DNA of 64,000 bases from Evansella vedderi (GCF_030813435.1 NZ_JAUSUG010000001.1:434001-498000); one strand, 5' to 3'; shown: positions 50,986 through 60,552, counted from the first letter of the stretch. Numbers and translations are program-made. The notes: generated from the letters alone by a model not told the origin.

Positions 50986-52782
50986 ATGTTGACGTTGCTT
51001 AAGAACAGCTTAAAAGACTTTCAAGTTTCCTATAAAAAGTATTTATCCTTTGCACTAATCTATATGATCCTAACCAGTATTCTTTTTGTTCCTCTTATCT
51101 CGTATATATTCAACCGAATGCTGCGGCTGATTGGGACAGGCTCCCTCCTAAATGGAGAAATTTATAAAATTGCCTTAACCCCAGAAGGATTCCTCGGCAT
51201 GCTGACGATCGCCTTTATTGCCGTTGTCATCCTCTTTATTGAATTTGGGGTCATGATACTTCTCGCGCAACAACGATTTTTTCAAAAAAATGTCCTTGTC
51301 TCTGAAGCGGTGGTCACGATCGTTAGTAAGCTGCCGAGGCTTCTGGGGTTTGGGGGAATTCAGCTCCTTCTCTTTTCCATTCTCCTTATCCCGTTTATTA
51401 ATTTGTCAGGAGTTCCGGCGTTATTAGATGTCAATGTACCAATATTACTAACCGACCTTTATTACGGGACGTCAAACGTCATTCTGTTCGTTTATTTATT
51501 TGCAATTACCACGGGGATTTTTCTGTTCATTCGCTGGATTTTTATCCTCCATTATATTGTTTTAGAGGGGCAAACGGTTTGGGAAGCGGTGAAGAGCAGC
51601 TGGCGTCTGACAAAGTATAATCGACTGAAGGTCATTATTAACCTTTTGATGTTGAATCTCCTCATCTTCCTAACTGGAATACTCTTAGTTAGAATGTTTT
51701 CCTATATTCCTGCAGTTGCTGACACAATTTTCTTTGGGGATATGGTAAAAAATTATTTGACCACGTTCGCAGGTTATATGACGATCATTTTTTCCTTATT
51801 TCTACTGCCATTAAATATTATTTTTATCACGAGGCTCTTCTACCGCTTTAAGAAAAATAGAGGGATTGTGGTGGAGGACAAGGTTACTATTCGTTCTAGT
51901 AAAAAGCTCACTGCCTTTGAAAACAGGGTGACTGGATTTTTTACAAAGAGAAGGTTTATGTTGGGCACTTTGGTAGTTGTCTACATTACAGGAATGTTCT
52001 TTATTAACTATTCCGTTAATGAAAATATTGTTTATTTGAAATGGGATGTGCAGGTGGCGGCACACAGGGGGGATGTCCAATCGGCACCGGAAAATTCCAT
52101 GAGTGCCATTCTCTCCGCCGTGGAAAAAGGGGTCGATGCAGTGGAATTTGATGTGATGCTTACGAAGGATGGGGAGCTCGTCCTCCACCACGACACTACC
52201 TTGCAACGGATTGCGGGCATCCCGCGGCGAGTGGACGAGATGACCTACGAAGAACTAATGGAAGTAGACATCGGGAGCTGTTTCTCCGAAGAATTCATCG
52301 GAGAAAGAATGCCGACCTTGGATGAGGTTCTAGTGGAAATGAAGGACGAGAATGTGAATATGATTATTGATTTAAAGCCTACGGATTACAGCAGAAATGC
52401 TGAATTTGCAGAAAAAGTGGTAGCATTAGTTGAGAAGCATGAGGTGATAGATCAGGCGTACGTGCAGGCCTTTAATTATGATATTTTGCAAGAGATCAGG
52501 GCCCTAAATGAGGACATTAGAATCGGCCAGATTTTGTTTTTGTCTGCAGGGAATCTTAGCAGCTTAGACGTTGATTTCTATACGATCCGTCAAACGATGC
52601 TGTCGGATCGGTTTATCGAGCAAGCAAAGGCGCAAAACCGAGAAGTGTGGGTGTGGACCGTTAACATTGAACGGAATATGCGAGAAGTGCTGAAGTACGA
52701 TATTGACGGAATCATTACCAGCTACCCAGAAATGGCGCAGCGGGTCATTGGAATCGATTTTGCCCAGGAGTACAGTGAGTGA
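50986..52782 (+). CDS. Membrane-anchored glycerophosphodiester phosphodiesterase
   Basis: A 598-aa enzyme. Residues ~1-310 are a polytopic membrane domain (the GDPD-associated membrane domain, seven or eight helices); a further helix at ~325-345 leads to an external GDPD TIM-barrel (~355-595). Catalytic residues: His360 and Arg in AAHRGDVQSAPENS, Glu-x-Asp in AVEFDVMLTKDG, His in LVLHHDTTL, Lys in MIIDLKPT. It hydrolyses glycerophosphodiesters, possibly teichoic-acid-derived ones at the outer surface. The ribosome site is weak (TTGGTGAAGAC). Confidence 0.92.
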   Translation: MLTLLKNSLKDFQVSYKKYLSFALIYMILTSILFVPLISYIFNRMLRLIGTGSLLNGEIYKIALTPEGFLGMLTIAFIAVVILFIEFGVMILLAQQRFFQKNVLVSEAVVTIVSKLPRLLGFGGIQLLLFSILLIPFINLSGVPALLDVNVPILLTDLYYGTSNVILFVYLFAITTGIFLFIRWIFILHYIVLEGQTVWEAVKSSWRLTKYNRLKVIINLLMLNLLIFLTGILLVRMFSYIPAVADTIFFGDMVKNYLTTFAGYMTIIFSLFLLPLNIIFITRLFYRFKKNRGIVVEDKVTIRSSKKLTAFENRVTGFFTKRRFMLGTLVVVYITGMFFINYSVNENIVYLKWDVQVAAHRGDVQSAPENSMSAILSAVEKGVDAVEFDVMLTKDGELVLHHDTTLQRIAGIPRRVDEMTYEELMEVDIGSCFSEEFIGERMPTLDEVLVEMKDENVNMIIDLKPTDYSRNAEFAEKVVALVEKHEVIDQAYVQAFNYDILQEIRALNEDIRIGQILFLSAGNLSSLDVDFYTIRQTMLSDRFIEQAKAQNREVWVWTVNIERNMREVLKYDIDGIITSYPEMAQRVIGIDFAQEYSE

Positions 52783-52972
52783 GACAATGAAATATAGACA
52801 GTTGAAGTAGGGACGGAGTAAGTGTCGGAGAAGTAGTGACAGTTGAAGGCTTAGGTTAAATTCCGTTGTCACTAATGTTTGGCTGTCTGAAACCAATGAA
52901 ATAGTTTCCTAAATTTTATCTTTGAAACGCGAACCTGAAATCTCAACTCCAACCAGCCCTCCGACTTCTGAT

Positions 52973-53506
52973 CTATTTAAAGTGTTCTGTGAATTTCGAA
53001 ATGAACTCGATTATGGAGGAGATTAGTTCTGTGAATAATTCGTTATAAATTAACAGCATAGCCCCCATAACGATACAGGAAATATAATAAATAGCAGACT
53101 CCATTTTACTGGAAGTCCTGTAAGTGATCGGAGCTTTATGACGGTGTTTACTTAAGGGTGAAAAAAGGGGAACTCCTCCCACAGAAAAATAGTCACCGAC
53201 TATATGAAAAAGGTATCCTAAAGATAGTCCGAGTGTGAATGGAGATGGATATAGGAAATAGATAGTTACTGTGACTAACCAGGCAAGTAAAGAATGGGTG
53301 ACTCCTCGATGTCCGAAAATCCTATTTATGAGTCGGGAAAAAAGTGGTGCTCGTCTCCCAACATATGATCTCGGTTCATCAATATCAGGGAGTAGACTTC
53401 CCACCACTATTCCAACTATATATCCAAAGGTAAAGGGAAGGGCAAATAATTTTGCGGCAACTGCGCACCCTGCCAAAGAAGTTGCTACGTGCGTATTGTA
53501 TCTCAA
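52973..53506 (-). CDS. YdjM-like membrane-bound metal-dependent hydrolase
   Basis: A 177-aa membrane protein of the DUF457/YdjM family. His/Asp motifs of the presumed metal site: THVATSLAG, GSLLPDIDEP, HRGVTHS and HIVGDYFS. Three or four membrane helices. TTG start with AAGGAC upstream. Function in bacilli unknown. Confidence 0.85.
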   Translation of the reverse strand: MRYNTHVATSLAGCAVAAKLFALPFTFGYIVGIVVGSLLPDIDEPRSYVGRRAPLFSRLINRIFGHRGVTHSLLAWLVTVTIYFLYPSPFTLGLSLGYLFHIVGDYFSVGGVPLFSPLSKHRHKAPITYRTSSKMESAIYYISCIVMGAMLLIYNELFTELISSIIEFISKFTEHFK

Positions 53507-53720
53507 GTATTATCAGTCCTTACATAAAATCATTTATATTTCGTATGTAAGAATGATGAGGGATATGACATTTTATAAATTTAACATGGAGTATTTGGAA
53601 ATTAGGATTAATCTTGTCTCTCGAAACCGTTACAGGGGGATGCTCTTTCACTAGTTCGAGAGTAGCAAATGACAATCAGATTTGTATTTTCATAGTAAAA
53701 AAGGAAAGAAAGGTGATTTT

Positions 53721-54167
53721 TTGATAAAGCTAAACAGGATTCATCATATTGCAATAATTTGTTCCGATTATGAGAAGTCAAAGGATTTTTATATAAGGAT
53801 ACTGGGCCTTGAGCCAGTAGGTGAAGTTTACCGTGAATCCCGGAAATCGTATAAGCTGGATTTAGCGGTGAACGGACTATATCAAATTGAATTGTTTTCC
53901 TTTGAGGATCCTCCGGAGCGGGTGAGTTACCCGGAAGCGGCAGGACTCCGTCATCTTGCCTTCGAGGTGGATGATATAGAAGAAGCGGTAGAGCATCTTT
54001 CGAGGGAGGAGGTACCTACGGAGGAGATACGGGAAGACCCTTTTACAGGAAAAAGATATACCTTTTTCCCTGACCCAGACGGACTTCCTATCGAATTATA
54101 TGAAAGTAAAGCGCGAGGGAAAGGTTCCTTGATGGTACATAGGAAAGATAGCACAACGAGCAGCTAA
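53721..54167 (+). CDS. VOC-family protein, YaeR/SMU1112c-like
   Basis: A 148-aa glyoxalase/bleomycin-resistance fold. First half IHHIAIICSDYEKSKDFYI with metal-binding His, Glu in IELFSF; second half LRHLAFEVDDIEEAVEHL and final IELYE Glu, together a two-His two-Glu metal site. Length and order fit the YaeR group rather than glyoxalase I proper. TTG 53721 is chosen for GAAAGGTG upstream; the open frame before it lacks a ribosome site. The last codons lie inside the terminator stem. Confidence 0.87.
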   Translation: MIKLNRIHHIAIICSDYEKSKDFYIRILGLEPVGEVYRESRKSYKLDLAVNGLYQIELFSFEDPPERVSYPEAAGLRHLAFEVDDIEEAVEHLSREEVPTEEIREDPFTGKRYTFFPDPDGLPIELYESKARGKGSLMVHRKDSTTSS

Positions 54168-54191
54168 CTACTGCTGTTGTGCTTTTTTTTT
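54150..54191 (+). terminator. Terminator overlapping the 3' end of the VOC gene
   Basis: AGCACAAC (54150-54157) + AGCAG (54159-54163) pair with CTGCT + GTTGTGCT (54171-54183), then T8. The stop codon (54165-54167) lies in the loop. Confidence 0.92.
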
Positions 54192-54283
54192 CTTGATTGC
54201 CGTAAAAATACCCCAATTATTCCTCCTAGTGGAATAGTTTGTCGTCTTTACGAACATTCTAATAGACACAAGGGGGGATTAAG

Positions 54284-55498
54284 ATGAATGTTTTGTGGGG
54301 CATTTTCGGTATTATTGTTGTTTTCGCCATTGCCTTTTTGTTTTCCAGCAATCGAAAGGCTATTAAGCCACGGACTATTCTTGGTGGTTTAGCCATTCAA
54401 TTGGCCTTTGCCTTTATTGTATTAAAATGGGATTTGGGGCAGAGATTGTTACAACAGATTGCTTTAGGAGTAAATGAAATCATTAAGTATGCAAATGAAG
54501 GGATCGCTTTTTTATTTGAAGGAATCTTTATGGGAGAGAATGTGGGCTTTATTTTTGCCTTTCAGGTACTGCCTATCGTCATATTCTTTTCCTCGTTAAT
54601 TTCTGTCTTATATTACATAGGGCTCATGCAATTGGTCATTCGATTTCTTGGGGGATTACTTTCCAAATTATTAGGAACGAGTAAAGCAGAATCCCTTTCT
54701 GCCGCAGCCAATATATTTGTAGGGCAAACGGAGGCACCTCTCGTAGTTAAACCATATTTGGATAAAATGACCAAGTCGGAAATATTTGCTGTAATGACCG
54801 GTGGATTAGCTTCAGTAGCAGGTTCTGTTTTAATCGGCTATTCCTTACTAGGGGTGCCGTTGGAATACTTGCTTGCCGCGAGTTTCATGGCCGCTCCTGC
54901 AGGATTGATCATGGCCAAGACGATGGTTCCTGAAACGGATTTTTCCAAAACGTCCGATGAAATAAAGCTTGAGAAAGATACAGAATCCACGAATGTCATT
55001 GATGCTGCTGCCCGAGGAGCCAGCACGGGGCTTCAATTAGCCTTAAATATCGGGGCCATGTTATTGGCGTTTATCGCCCTTATCGCCTTAATTAATGGTT
55101 TGTTAGGTATCATTGGCGGCTGGTTCCAATTGGAAGGATTAACGCTAGAAGGGATTCTTGGTGTTGTCTTTGCCCCCCTTGCCTTTGCTATCGGGGTACC
55201 ATGGGCGGAAGCTGTCCAAGCGGGTGGATTTATTGGACAGAAACTCATTGTCAATGAATTTGTGGCGTACGCTTCCTTTGCACCGATGATAGAAGAACTC
55301 TCGCCGAAAACAGTTGCTGTAATCAGCTTTGCCCTTTGTGGTTTCGCCAACATCTCTTCCTTAGGCATTTTACTGGGGGGACTGGGAAATCTCGCTCCAT
55401 CAAGAAGGCCTGATATTGCAAAGCTTGGTTTAAGGGCGGTATTAGCAGGAATGCTCGCATCATTATTAAGCGCCTCCATCGCAGGCATGCTATTCTAA
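54284..55498 (+). CDS. nupC: Concentrative nucleoside transporter NupC
   Basis: A 404-aa CNT-family nucleoside:cation symporter in the cytoplasmic membrane. Typical features: FVFQVLP-like IFAFQVLPIVIFFSS, FVGQTEAPL (substrate-binding motif), MTGGLASVAGSVL and the C-terminal LCGFANISSLGILLGGLG. ACAAGGGGGGAT precedes ATG. Single gene between two similar AGCACAAC-type terminators. Confidence 0.95.
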   Translation: MNVLWGIFGIIVVFAIAFLFSSNRKAIKPRTILGGLAIQLAFAFIVLKWDLGQRLLQQIALGVNEIIKYANEGIAFLFEGIFMGENVGFIFAFQVLPIVIFFSSLISVLYYIGLMQLVIRFLGGLLSKLLGTSKAESLSAAANIFVGQTEAPLVVKPYLDKMTKSEIFAVMTGGLASVAGSVLIGYSLLGVPLEYLLAASFMAAPAGLIMAKTMVPETDFSKTSDEIKLEKDTESTNVIDAAARGASTGLQLALNIGAMLLAFIALIALINGLLGIIGGWFQLEGLTLEGILGVVFAPLAFAIGVPWAEAVQAGGFIGQKLIVNEFVAYASFAPMIEELSPKTVAVISFALCGFANISSLGILLGGLGNLAPSRRPDIAKLGLRAVLAGMLASLLSASIAGMLF

Positions 55499-55528
55499 GA
55501 TTTATGGAGATAGTGAAAAGTGAAAGAA

Positions 55529-55573
55529 AGCACAACTCGCAGCTCGTGATTAACTGCCGTTGTGCTTTTCTAT
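55529..55573 (+). terminator. Terminator after nupC
   Basis: AGCACAAC (55529-55536) + GCAG pair with CTGC + GTTGTGCT (55559-55566), then TTTCTATTT. The stem resembles the terminator upstream of nupC, so it may be a dispersed terminator sequence. Confidence 0.85.
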
Positions 55574-55580
55574 TTCTCCC

Positions 55581-56099
55581 TCATCCAATTCTTTGTTTGT
55601 GGTAATTTTTCACATATTTATTGAGTAGTTTCTTCCTTAATTCCATAACACCCCATAGCGTCATTAGGAAAACTACAGTCGTGATGCTTCCAGCTATGTT
55701 TATATAAATATCTAACAGTCTTCCACTGCGGTCAATCAAAAAATGCTGATGATATTCATCAATGACTCCGATTAGTGAAGCAGCAGCTGATGCCACTAGT
55801 CCCCTCAGCCAAATTTTTTCAAATGAAATAAGAAGAAAGATTATTGCCGCTAGAAGACCATAGAAGAAGAAATGCCCAGACTTCCTTAGTTGCATATAGG
55901 ATGCATCACCGAAGAGGGAATAGTGGTTGTAAAAGGTACTCTCCCTATCTAAGAAAAATAAAAGGGACGTGTCAGTCTTGTAAACGGACCTCACCGTTTC
56001 CAGGTCCATAACCCCGCCCGTTTCCTTTGCTATAGATACATAAATAATTGCCAGAGATATGAAGCTAACTATTAGGGATAGAAAAACAAATCGTTCCAC
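55581..56099 (-). CDS. VanZ-like membrane protein
   Basis: A 172-aa protein with about four membrane helices and the VanZ pattern: LRKSGHFFFYGLLAAII, then IDEYHQHFLIDRSGRLLDIYIN containing the conserved DE..Q and R..D.. residues. Known of the family: low-level teicoplanin resistance in one case, otherwise unknown. GTG 56099 lies 7 bases after GAGGAGGT; the TTG 56105 is too close to it. Confidence 0.85.
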   Translation of the reverse strand: MERFVFLSLIVSFISLAIIYVSIAKETGGVMDLETVRSVYKTDTSLLFFLDRESTFYNHYSLFGDASYMQLRKSGHFFFYGLLAAIIFLLISFEKIWLRGLVASAAASLIGVIDEYHQHFLIDRSGRLLDIYINIAGSITTVVFLMTLWGVMELRKKLLNKYVKNYHKQRIG

Positions 56100-56222
56100 T
56101 TTCAAGACCTCCTCCCTTTCTACTAATCTAGCGTAGCCAAAGGAAACTATATTTAAACTAGAAAGGTAATTGTCATTTAATGTTAAAATAATTACAAGTG
56201 GTTCACTCGAAAGGGGGATAAA

Positions 56223-56636
56223 ATGTATAAGAAAATCTTTAGGTTTCGGAAAAGAAATTTAGAAAATATAACTTTGAAAAATATTCAAAAAAAGATGATT
56301 GCTATGGGTTTTAACAAGAATTTAATGGTAGAGATCATTACAGTATTAGAAAAGAGAATGAAAAGAGATGGTATCAATCTATTTCAGAACTGGTTTAAAG
56401 ATTTACATTATACATTACCAGATGAATTTAAAGATGAATCAGTTACTGAAAAAATATATGAGAACTACTCACATTGGATTGAAGGAGAAGTGAAGAAATT
56501 AGAAAAGGAAACAGGATTGACCTGGAAAGTACAAACAGAGGATTTAAACGGAGTTAATGAAAGAACGAGGAAAGTACAGTTAGTAATAAGGCATAGACTA
56601 TCAGATATAGCACTAGATTTATTGGATCATAGATAA
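56223..56636 (+). CDS. Hypothetical protein, 137 aa
   Basis: Soluble, strongly basic, helical protein; no membrane segment or recognisable motif. It contains a C-terminal beta part (KVQTEDLNG...KVQLVIRHRLSD). GAAAGGGGGAT precedes ATG. Its A-rich codon use is a little more extreme than its neighbours'. It stands alone between VanZ and MFS genes; no function is suggested. Confidence 0.75.
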   Translation: MYKKIFRFRKRNLENITLKNIQKKMIAMGFNKNLMVEIITVLEKRMKRDGINLFQNWFKDLHYTLPDEFKDESVTEKIYENYSHWIEGEVKKLEKETGLTWKVQTEDLNGVNERTRKVQLVIRHRLSDIALDLLDHR

Positions 56637-56639
56637 GTA

Positions 56640-56678
56640 AAACGATTGGGGGGCTTAGTCATCTCCCCAATCGTTTAA
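56640..56678. terminator. Hairpin between convergent genes
   Basis: AAACGATTGGGG pairs with CCCCAATCGTTT (56665-56676). T tail weak in plus, TTTTAC in minus. Confidence 0.65.
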
Positions 56679-56738
56679 TGTGTGTTCATTTGCTTTTACT
56701 GTACTATATCTTAACTACTGTTATAAGGTGTTTTTTTC

Positions 56739-57914
56739 TTAAGCCTCTCTTGATACGGAAGGCTGGTTCAATTTTTTTGCGGAGACACGATAAAAGATAA
56801 AAATACAGATAGTTGCTCCTAATGCGGTTAGCCCCATTAACTGGTACATGACGAAGGATCCGAAGACATCGAAAACCCATCCCCCAACTGTTCCCCCGAT
56901 GGCACCACCAAGGCCGAAGCAGATGGAAGCTAACAACGCTTGACCGGTGCTCCGCAAATGATTCGGAACAAACTTAGCTGCCGTTTGCAGGGCAACGATC
57001 CAGAACAAACCAAAGGTAACCCCTTGAGAAACTTGGAGAATCGTGATCATCACTGCCGAGTCAATCACTCCATATAACAGCCAACGAACCGTATATAACG
57101 CTGCGATTACCCCTAGTATAAATAAATGGTTCAGCTCCATAATTTTTTTCGTAAGATAATAGAATACGGGAACTTCACTGATGGCTGCCAGGCCCCAAGC
57201 GAGCCCTATGAGTAGAGCCGTTGCCCCTAAGTTTTCTAAGTGTAAGACGAGCATCGTATCATTGGTTCGGTGGGGGATCATGATCAGGAAACAGAGCAGC
57301 AAGAACGTAACAAACTGCTTATTTCTAATGACTTCCCCAACCCCTTTTAGGTTTACCGGGGCAGAAGATTGACCTGTGTCCTTTAAGAAGAATAGTAAAA
57401 AAATCATCAACAAGGAGAAGAACCAGAACAGGATATAAATTTTGTCGAGACCGATCCAAACAAGTACGGGGCCTGACAGTCCTGCAATTAATGCAAAGCC
57501 GAGGGAGCCCCAAAGTCTTATTTTTCCGTACTCATGTCTCCGTTCGGGTCCTAACGATTTTAGTGTCATGCTGTCAATCAAAGGGGAACACGGTGATAAG
57601 GCAAAATGAAAAAGGACAAAGGACAGGAAAACGACCCAGAACTCAGCGGTAAAAAATAGACCGAAGCTTGCTGCTATTACGGCAAAATACAGGAGGATCA
57701 GTATTTTCTTGATCGTTTTGAATTTGTCGCTGACGAAGCCAACCAAGGGTTGCGCAATAATGCTGACGATGGGAGCAACCCCCATGATCGTCCCGATTTC
57801 CACTGACGAGAAGCCTTGAAGGTGCAAAAATAAAGGTAGAAATGGTAAAATAATAGCTTTTCCACCAATATGAAAAAAAGACAGTGCCTTCAAGAAGGTA
57901 AGTTGTTTACTCAT
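56739..57914 (-). CDS. MFS transporter, PPP/MFS_1-like family
   Basis: A 391-aa twelve-helix major facilitator. Loop 2-3 motif GFVSDKFKTIKK, cytosolic loop LGPERRHEYGKIRLWGSLGF, typical of the phenylpropionate-permease-like branch (MFS_1_like/YcaD-type). Substrate unknown. GAAAGAGTG precedes ATG 57914. A strong 11-bp inverted repeat lies ~145 bp upstream. Confidence 0.88.
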   Translation of the reverse strand: MSKQLTFLKALSFFHIGGKAIILPFLPLFLHLQGFSSVEIGTIMGVAPIVSIIAQPLVGFVSDKFKTIKKILILLYFAVIAASFGLFFTAEFWVVFLSFVLFHFALSPCSPLIDSMTLKSLGPERRHEYGKIRLWGSLGFALIAGLSGPVLVWIGLDKIYILFWFFSLLMIFLLFFLKDTGQSSAPVNLKGVGEVIRNKQFVTFLLLCFLIMIPHRTNDTMLVLHLENLGATALLIGLAWGLAAISEVPVFYYLTKKIMELNHLFILGVIAALYTVRWLLYGVIDSAVMITILQVSQGVTFGLFWIVALQTAAKFVPNHLRSTGQALLASICFGLGGAIGGTVGGWVFDVFGSFVMYQLMGLTALGATICIFIFYRVSAKKLNQPSVSREA

Positions 57915-58057
57915 ATTATTTATTCACTCTTTCCAGTAGCAGGTTTTAATTGTGAATGCAGTGGTGATTGGGTTGTACGCTGTTTCACAAGGGAGTACAA
58001 GTGTGGAATGTTCTGTAATTCCACAGCAATGAGCGGAGTCGTTGCTTTTCTTTAAAG

Positions 58058-58086
58058 CTAGTTAGGAGAAAACTACTCCTAGCTAG
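58058..58086. repeat. 11-bp inverted repeat
   Basis: CTAGTTAGGAG (58058-58068) and CTCCTAGCTAG (58076-58086), one G-T wobble, loop of 7. There is no T tail, so it may be an operator or old terminator upstream of the MFS gene. Confidence 0.55.
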
Positions 58087-58299
58087 TGCGCGTGAACGGA
58101 GCTATGGCAAGACACTTTTTGAAATACGCTCTATTAAGTAATCTTATTCATTTTATCATAAAAATGAAGTTTTTTTTTGCGGAAGGAGAGGCGGTCAGGG
58201 CTTTGAAAAGGGGAGGATGAGGCAGATAATTAGGGTAAATACCTAAATTTTAAGAAAAGTTACTTTTTTTATTTGTGCATCATTTTTTTGGCAGAGGAA

Positions 58300-58520
58300 G
58301 TTAGTGTACCCGCCGTTGAATTGCGTTTACCCGCGGTTACAGCAACTTTACTCGCCATTAAACAGCATTTACCCGCAGTTACAACAATTTTACCCACTGT
58401 TAATATGCCTTACCCACTTGATATTACAATTTACTGTCCATTCTGAACACTTTACTAGCGGTTTTTTGCCGTTTACTATCCATTTTAGAGTATTTACTTG
58501 CGGTTTTCACAATTTGGAGA
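58300..58520 (+). repeat. Second class of 21-bp tandem array, ten units
   Basis: A TTTACCCGC(A/G)GTTA-like unit repeated with TAC at 58307, 58328, 58349, 58370, 58391, 58411, 58432, 58453, 58474 and 58495: spacing 21 throughout except one of 20. The sequence is unrelated to the CTATCGA arrays, but the period is the same. It ends 26 bp before the stop codon side of the DUF421 gene. Confidence 0.9.
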
Positions 58521-58545
58521 CAAATTCACCATGGCCCCGAAAAAA

Positions 58546-59238
58546 CTAGATAGTATCTTCGATTATTCCGGACCACTTGTCTACGTAAAGGGTACCGTCT
58601 TCTTGAAGTTGGGCGAGCAACACTTCTTTCACATGGGGAATGCCTTTTTTACGGAGCTCTTTGAGTAACCATTCCTTAGACAAATTCTCTTCTCGCAGTG
58701 CTTCCTCCAAGATGTCCCCCTCGATGATCAAAACCCGTGGTTCTTTCTGCGGCTTGGAATATAAATCGCTCACCGTGGCGTTTGAGGCGCTCTTCTTTTG
58801 CATAATACTTAAATCACCGGTGGTCTCTAACACGGCAAGCTGCACGTCCTCCAGTTTAAAGGTACCCCCTTTTCGAAGCATAAGCATGACGTTGTGTACC
58901 GTTAAATTCTCCTTCAGTAATGCTTTTTCCCGAAACTTTCCGTTTTCGATTATGATTGTTGGTTTACTCTCAAAAACTCTGCGTAAAAATAAATTTTTTC
59001 TGCTTAAAATGCTTTGAACCACAGGGAGGATGCCCCATACGGATACGGCTACGAAACCATTGACGGAACGGATCTCTGGTTCTATTACCATACTGGCTGT
59101 GAAGTTACCAATCGTGATTCCAACGATATAGTCAAAGTAGGTGAGCTGCGCCAGCTGTTTTTTTCCCATCAAGCGGGTTAAGAAAAAGAGAAAAAAGAAG
59201 CTAATCAATGCCTTAATAAAAAAGACTGAATCAAACAT
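58546..59238 (-). CDS. DUF421 membrane protein (YetF/YrbG family)
   Basis: A 230-aa protein: three N-terminal membrane helices (FFLFFLTRLMGKKQLAQLTYFDYIVGITIGN signature at ~12-45), then cytosolic YetF domains (~85-225, KPTIIIENGKFREKALLKENLTVHNVML, FKLEDVQLAVLETTGDLSIM). Family function unresolved, membrane-located in spores or vegetative cells. The ATG of MFDSVFF (59238) is chosen, with GGGGGTTT upstream; a longer frame has poor ribosome sites. Divergent from the DUF4363 gene, its frequent partner in bacilli. Confidence 0.88.
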   Translation of the reverse strand: MFDSVFFIKALISFFFLFFLTRLMGKKQLAQLTYFDYIVGITIGNFTASMVIEPEIRSVNGFVAVSVWGILPVVQSILSRKNLFLRRVFESKPTIIIENGKFREKALLKENLTVHNVMLMLRKGGTFKLEDVQLAVLETTGDLSIMQKKSASNATVSDLYSKPQKEPRVLIIEGDILEEALREENLSKEWLLKELRKKGIPHVKEVLLAQLQEDGTLYVDKWSGIIEDTI

Positions 59239-59317
59239 TTTATCTAAAACCCCCAACAACATATTACGCTTATTATTGGACAAAATAGAAAAAATAAACA
59301 AAGGAGGTTATTCCGTT

Positions 59318-59686
59318 ATGATGGAGCGGGTCATAAATTCCAAAACAGCTAAAGTTCTATTAACCATTTTCATTATTGCGGGGATCAGTTGGTGGCATTC
59401 AGCAGCGGAGACGGCAGACAATCCCCTTTCCCGACAGGCAGACAGGGTGATGGAAAGTATAGATAAAGAGAATTGGGATGAGGCAAAGAGAGAAGTGGTG
59501 CAGTTAAGGGAAGAATTTGAACGAAAGCGATGGTTCATGGAACTCTTCGGCCCAACGGAGCATGTGACCGTTACAAGGTACAACCTCATTTCTTTAGTGG
59601 AAGCAGTTCATGGTGAAAATAAGACGGAATCGAAGCAGCTACTAGCAAAGGTGAAGGGAAGATTGAATGAGTTTGTAGTGTTCTAA
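59318..59686 (+). CDS. DUF4363 family protein
   Basis: A 122-aa protein with an N-terminal membrane helix (about residues 9-26) and an external helical domain (~35-120; SIDKENWDEAKREVVQLREEFERKRW, SLVEAVHGENKTESKQLLAKVKGRL), matching DUF4363. AAAGGAGG stands 9 bases before ATG 59318. It is head-to-head with DUF421, which suggests they act together in the membrane. Confidence 0.82.
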   Translation: MMERVINSKTAKVLLTIFIIAGISWWHSAAETADNPLSRQADRVMESIDKENWDEAKREVVQLREEFERKRWFMELFGPTEHVTVTRYNLISLVEAVHGENKTESKQLLAKVKGRLNEFVVF

Positions 59687-59763
59687 AACCCGGAGCAGGT
59701 TGTCCTACAGGGATTGCTGCCTTATAATGATAGAATCGTATGTAATAGGGAGAGGTTATGCGT

Positions 59764-60552
59764 ATGTTAGATTACAAAGTTTTATTTTTGGATATCGATG
59801 GCACTGTTTTAAGACCGGACGATACGATTGAAGAGTCAACGAAGGAAGCGATAAGGCAGGTACGGGAAAGGGGACTGGATGTCTTTCTTGCCACAGGTCG
59901 TCCCTTGCATGAGATCAGGGAAATCGGTGAGGAATTAAACATTCAATCGTTCATTGGCTATAATGGCGCCTACGCTGTACATAGAGGGGAAGATGTGTTG
60001 AGGGAAGCAATGGACAGAGAAACGATCCAATTTTTCCTAGAGCTTATGGAAAAACACAATCATGAAGCTGTTATGTATACCAGTGATAAAAACATATTCA
60101 CTTCCTTTGAATCTCCGAAGGTGCAAGAATTTATAGAGAAATTCCACCTGAAATATAATGAAGAATTCAGTACAAAGTATATGGATGAAATATTGGGGGT
60201 AACGCTCCTTAATTTAGGTAAAGGGGATCCTGAAAAATATGAAGCCGTTGGCGGTCTCCACTTAGCTTCCGTTAATTTGGAGGGCGTAAGGGAGCACGCC
60301 TATGATGTTATTCGGGACAAGGTGAATAAAGGATTTGCCGTACAAAAGGTGTTGGATCTTCTTGGACTTGAGAAGGAGAATGCCATTGCCTTTGGCGATG
60401 CCATGAATGATAAGGAAATGCTCCAGCTTGTTGGGGAAGGTTTCGCCATGGGAAATGCCCACCCCGAATTATTTGCCTATGCAAACAGAAAAACGACAGA
60501 CGTAACCAACTCAGGTGTTTATAACGGATTGAAATCTTTGGGGTTAGTTTAA
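59764..60552 (+). CDS. Cof-type HAD-family phosphatase
   Basis: A 262-aa cytosolic HAD hydrolase with C2-type cap. Motif I FLDIDGTVL, motif II FLATGRP, motif III Lys in DKVNKGFAV, motif IV FGDAMNDKEML, followed by GFAMGNAHPE: the Cof pattern. Substrates are usually sugar or nucleotide phosphates. ATG 59764 is used because AGGGAGAGG ends 8 bases before it; ATG 59758 is only 2 bases from that site. Confidence 0.92.
   Translation: MLDYKVLFLDIDGTVLRPDDTIEESTKEAIRQVRERGLDVFLATGRPLHEIREIGEELNIQSFIGYNGAYAVHRGEDVLREAMDRETIQFFLELMEKHNHEAVMYTSDKNIFTSFESPKVQEFIEKFHLKYNEEFSTKYMDEILGVTLLNLGKGDPEKYEAVGGLHLASVNLEGVREHAYDVIRDKVNKGFAVQKVLDLLGLEKENAIAFGDAMNDKEMLQLVGEGFAMGNAHPELFAYANRKTTDVTNSGVYNGLKSLGLV

Noticed and set aside
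58304-58549. Open frame through the ten-unit array (YPRLQQL-like repeats)
   Set aside because: Same artefact of a 21-bp period; no start signal, ends against the convergent DUF421 gene.
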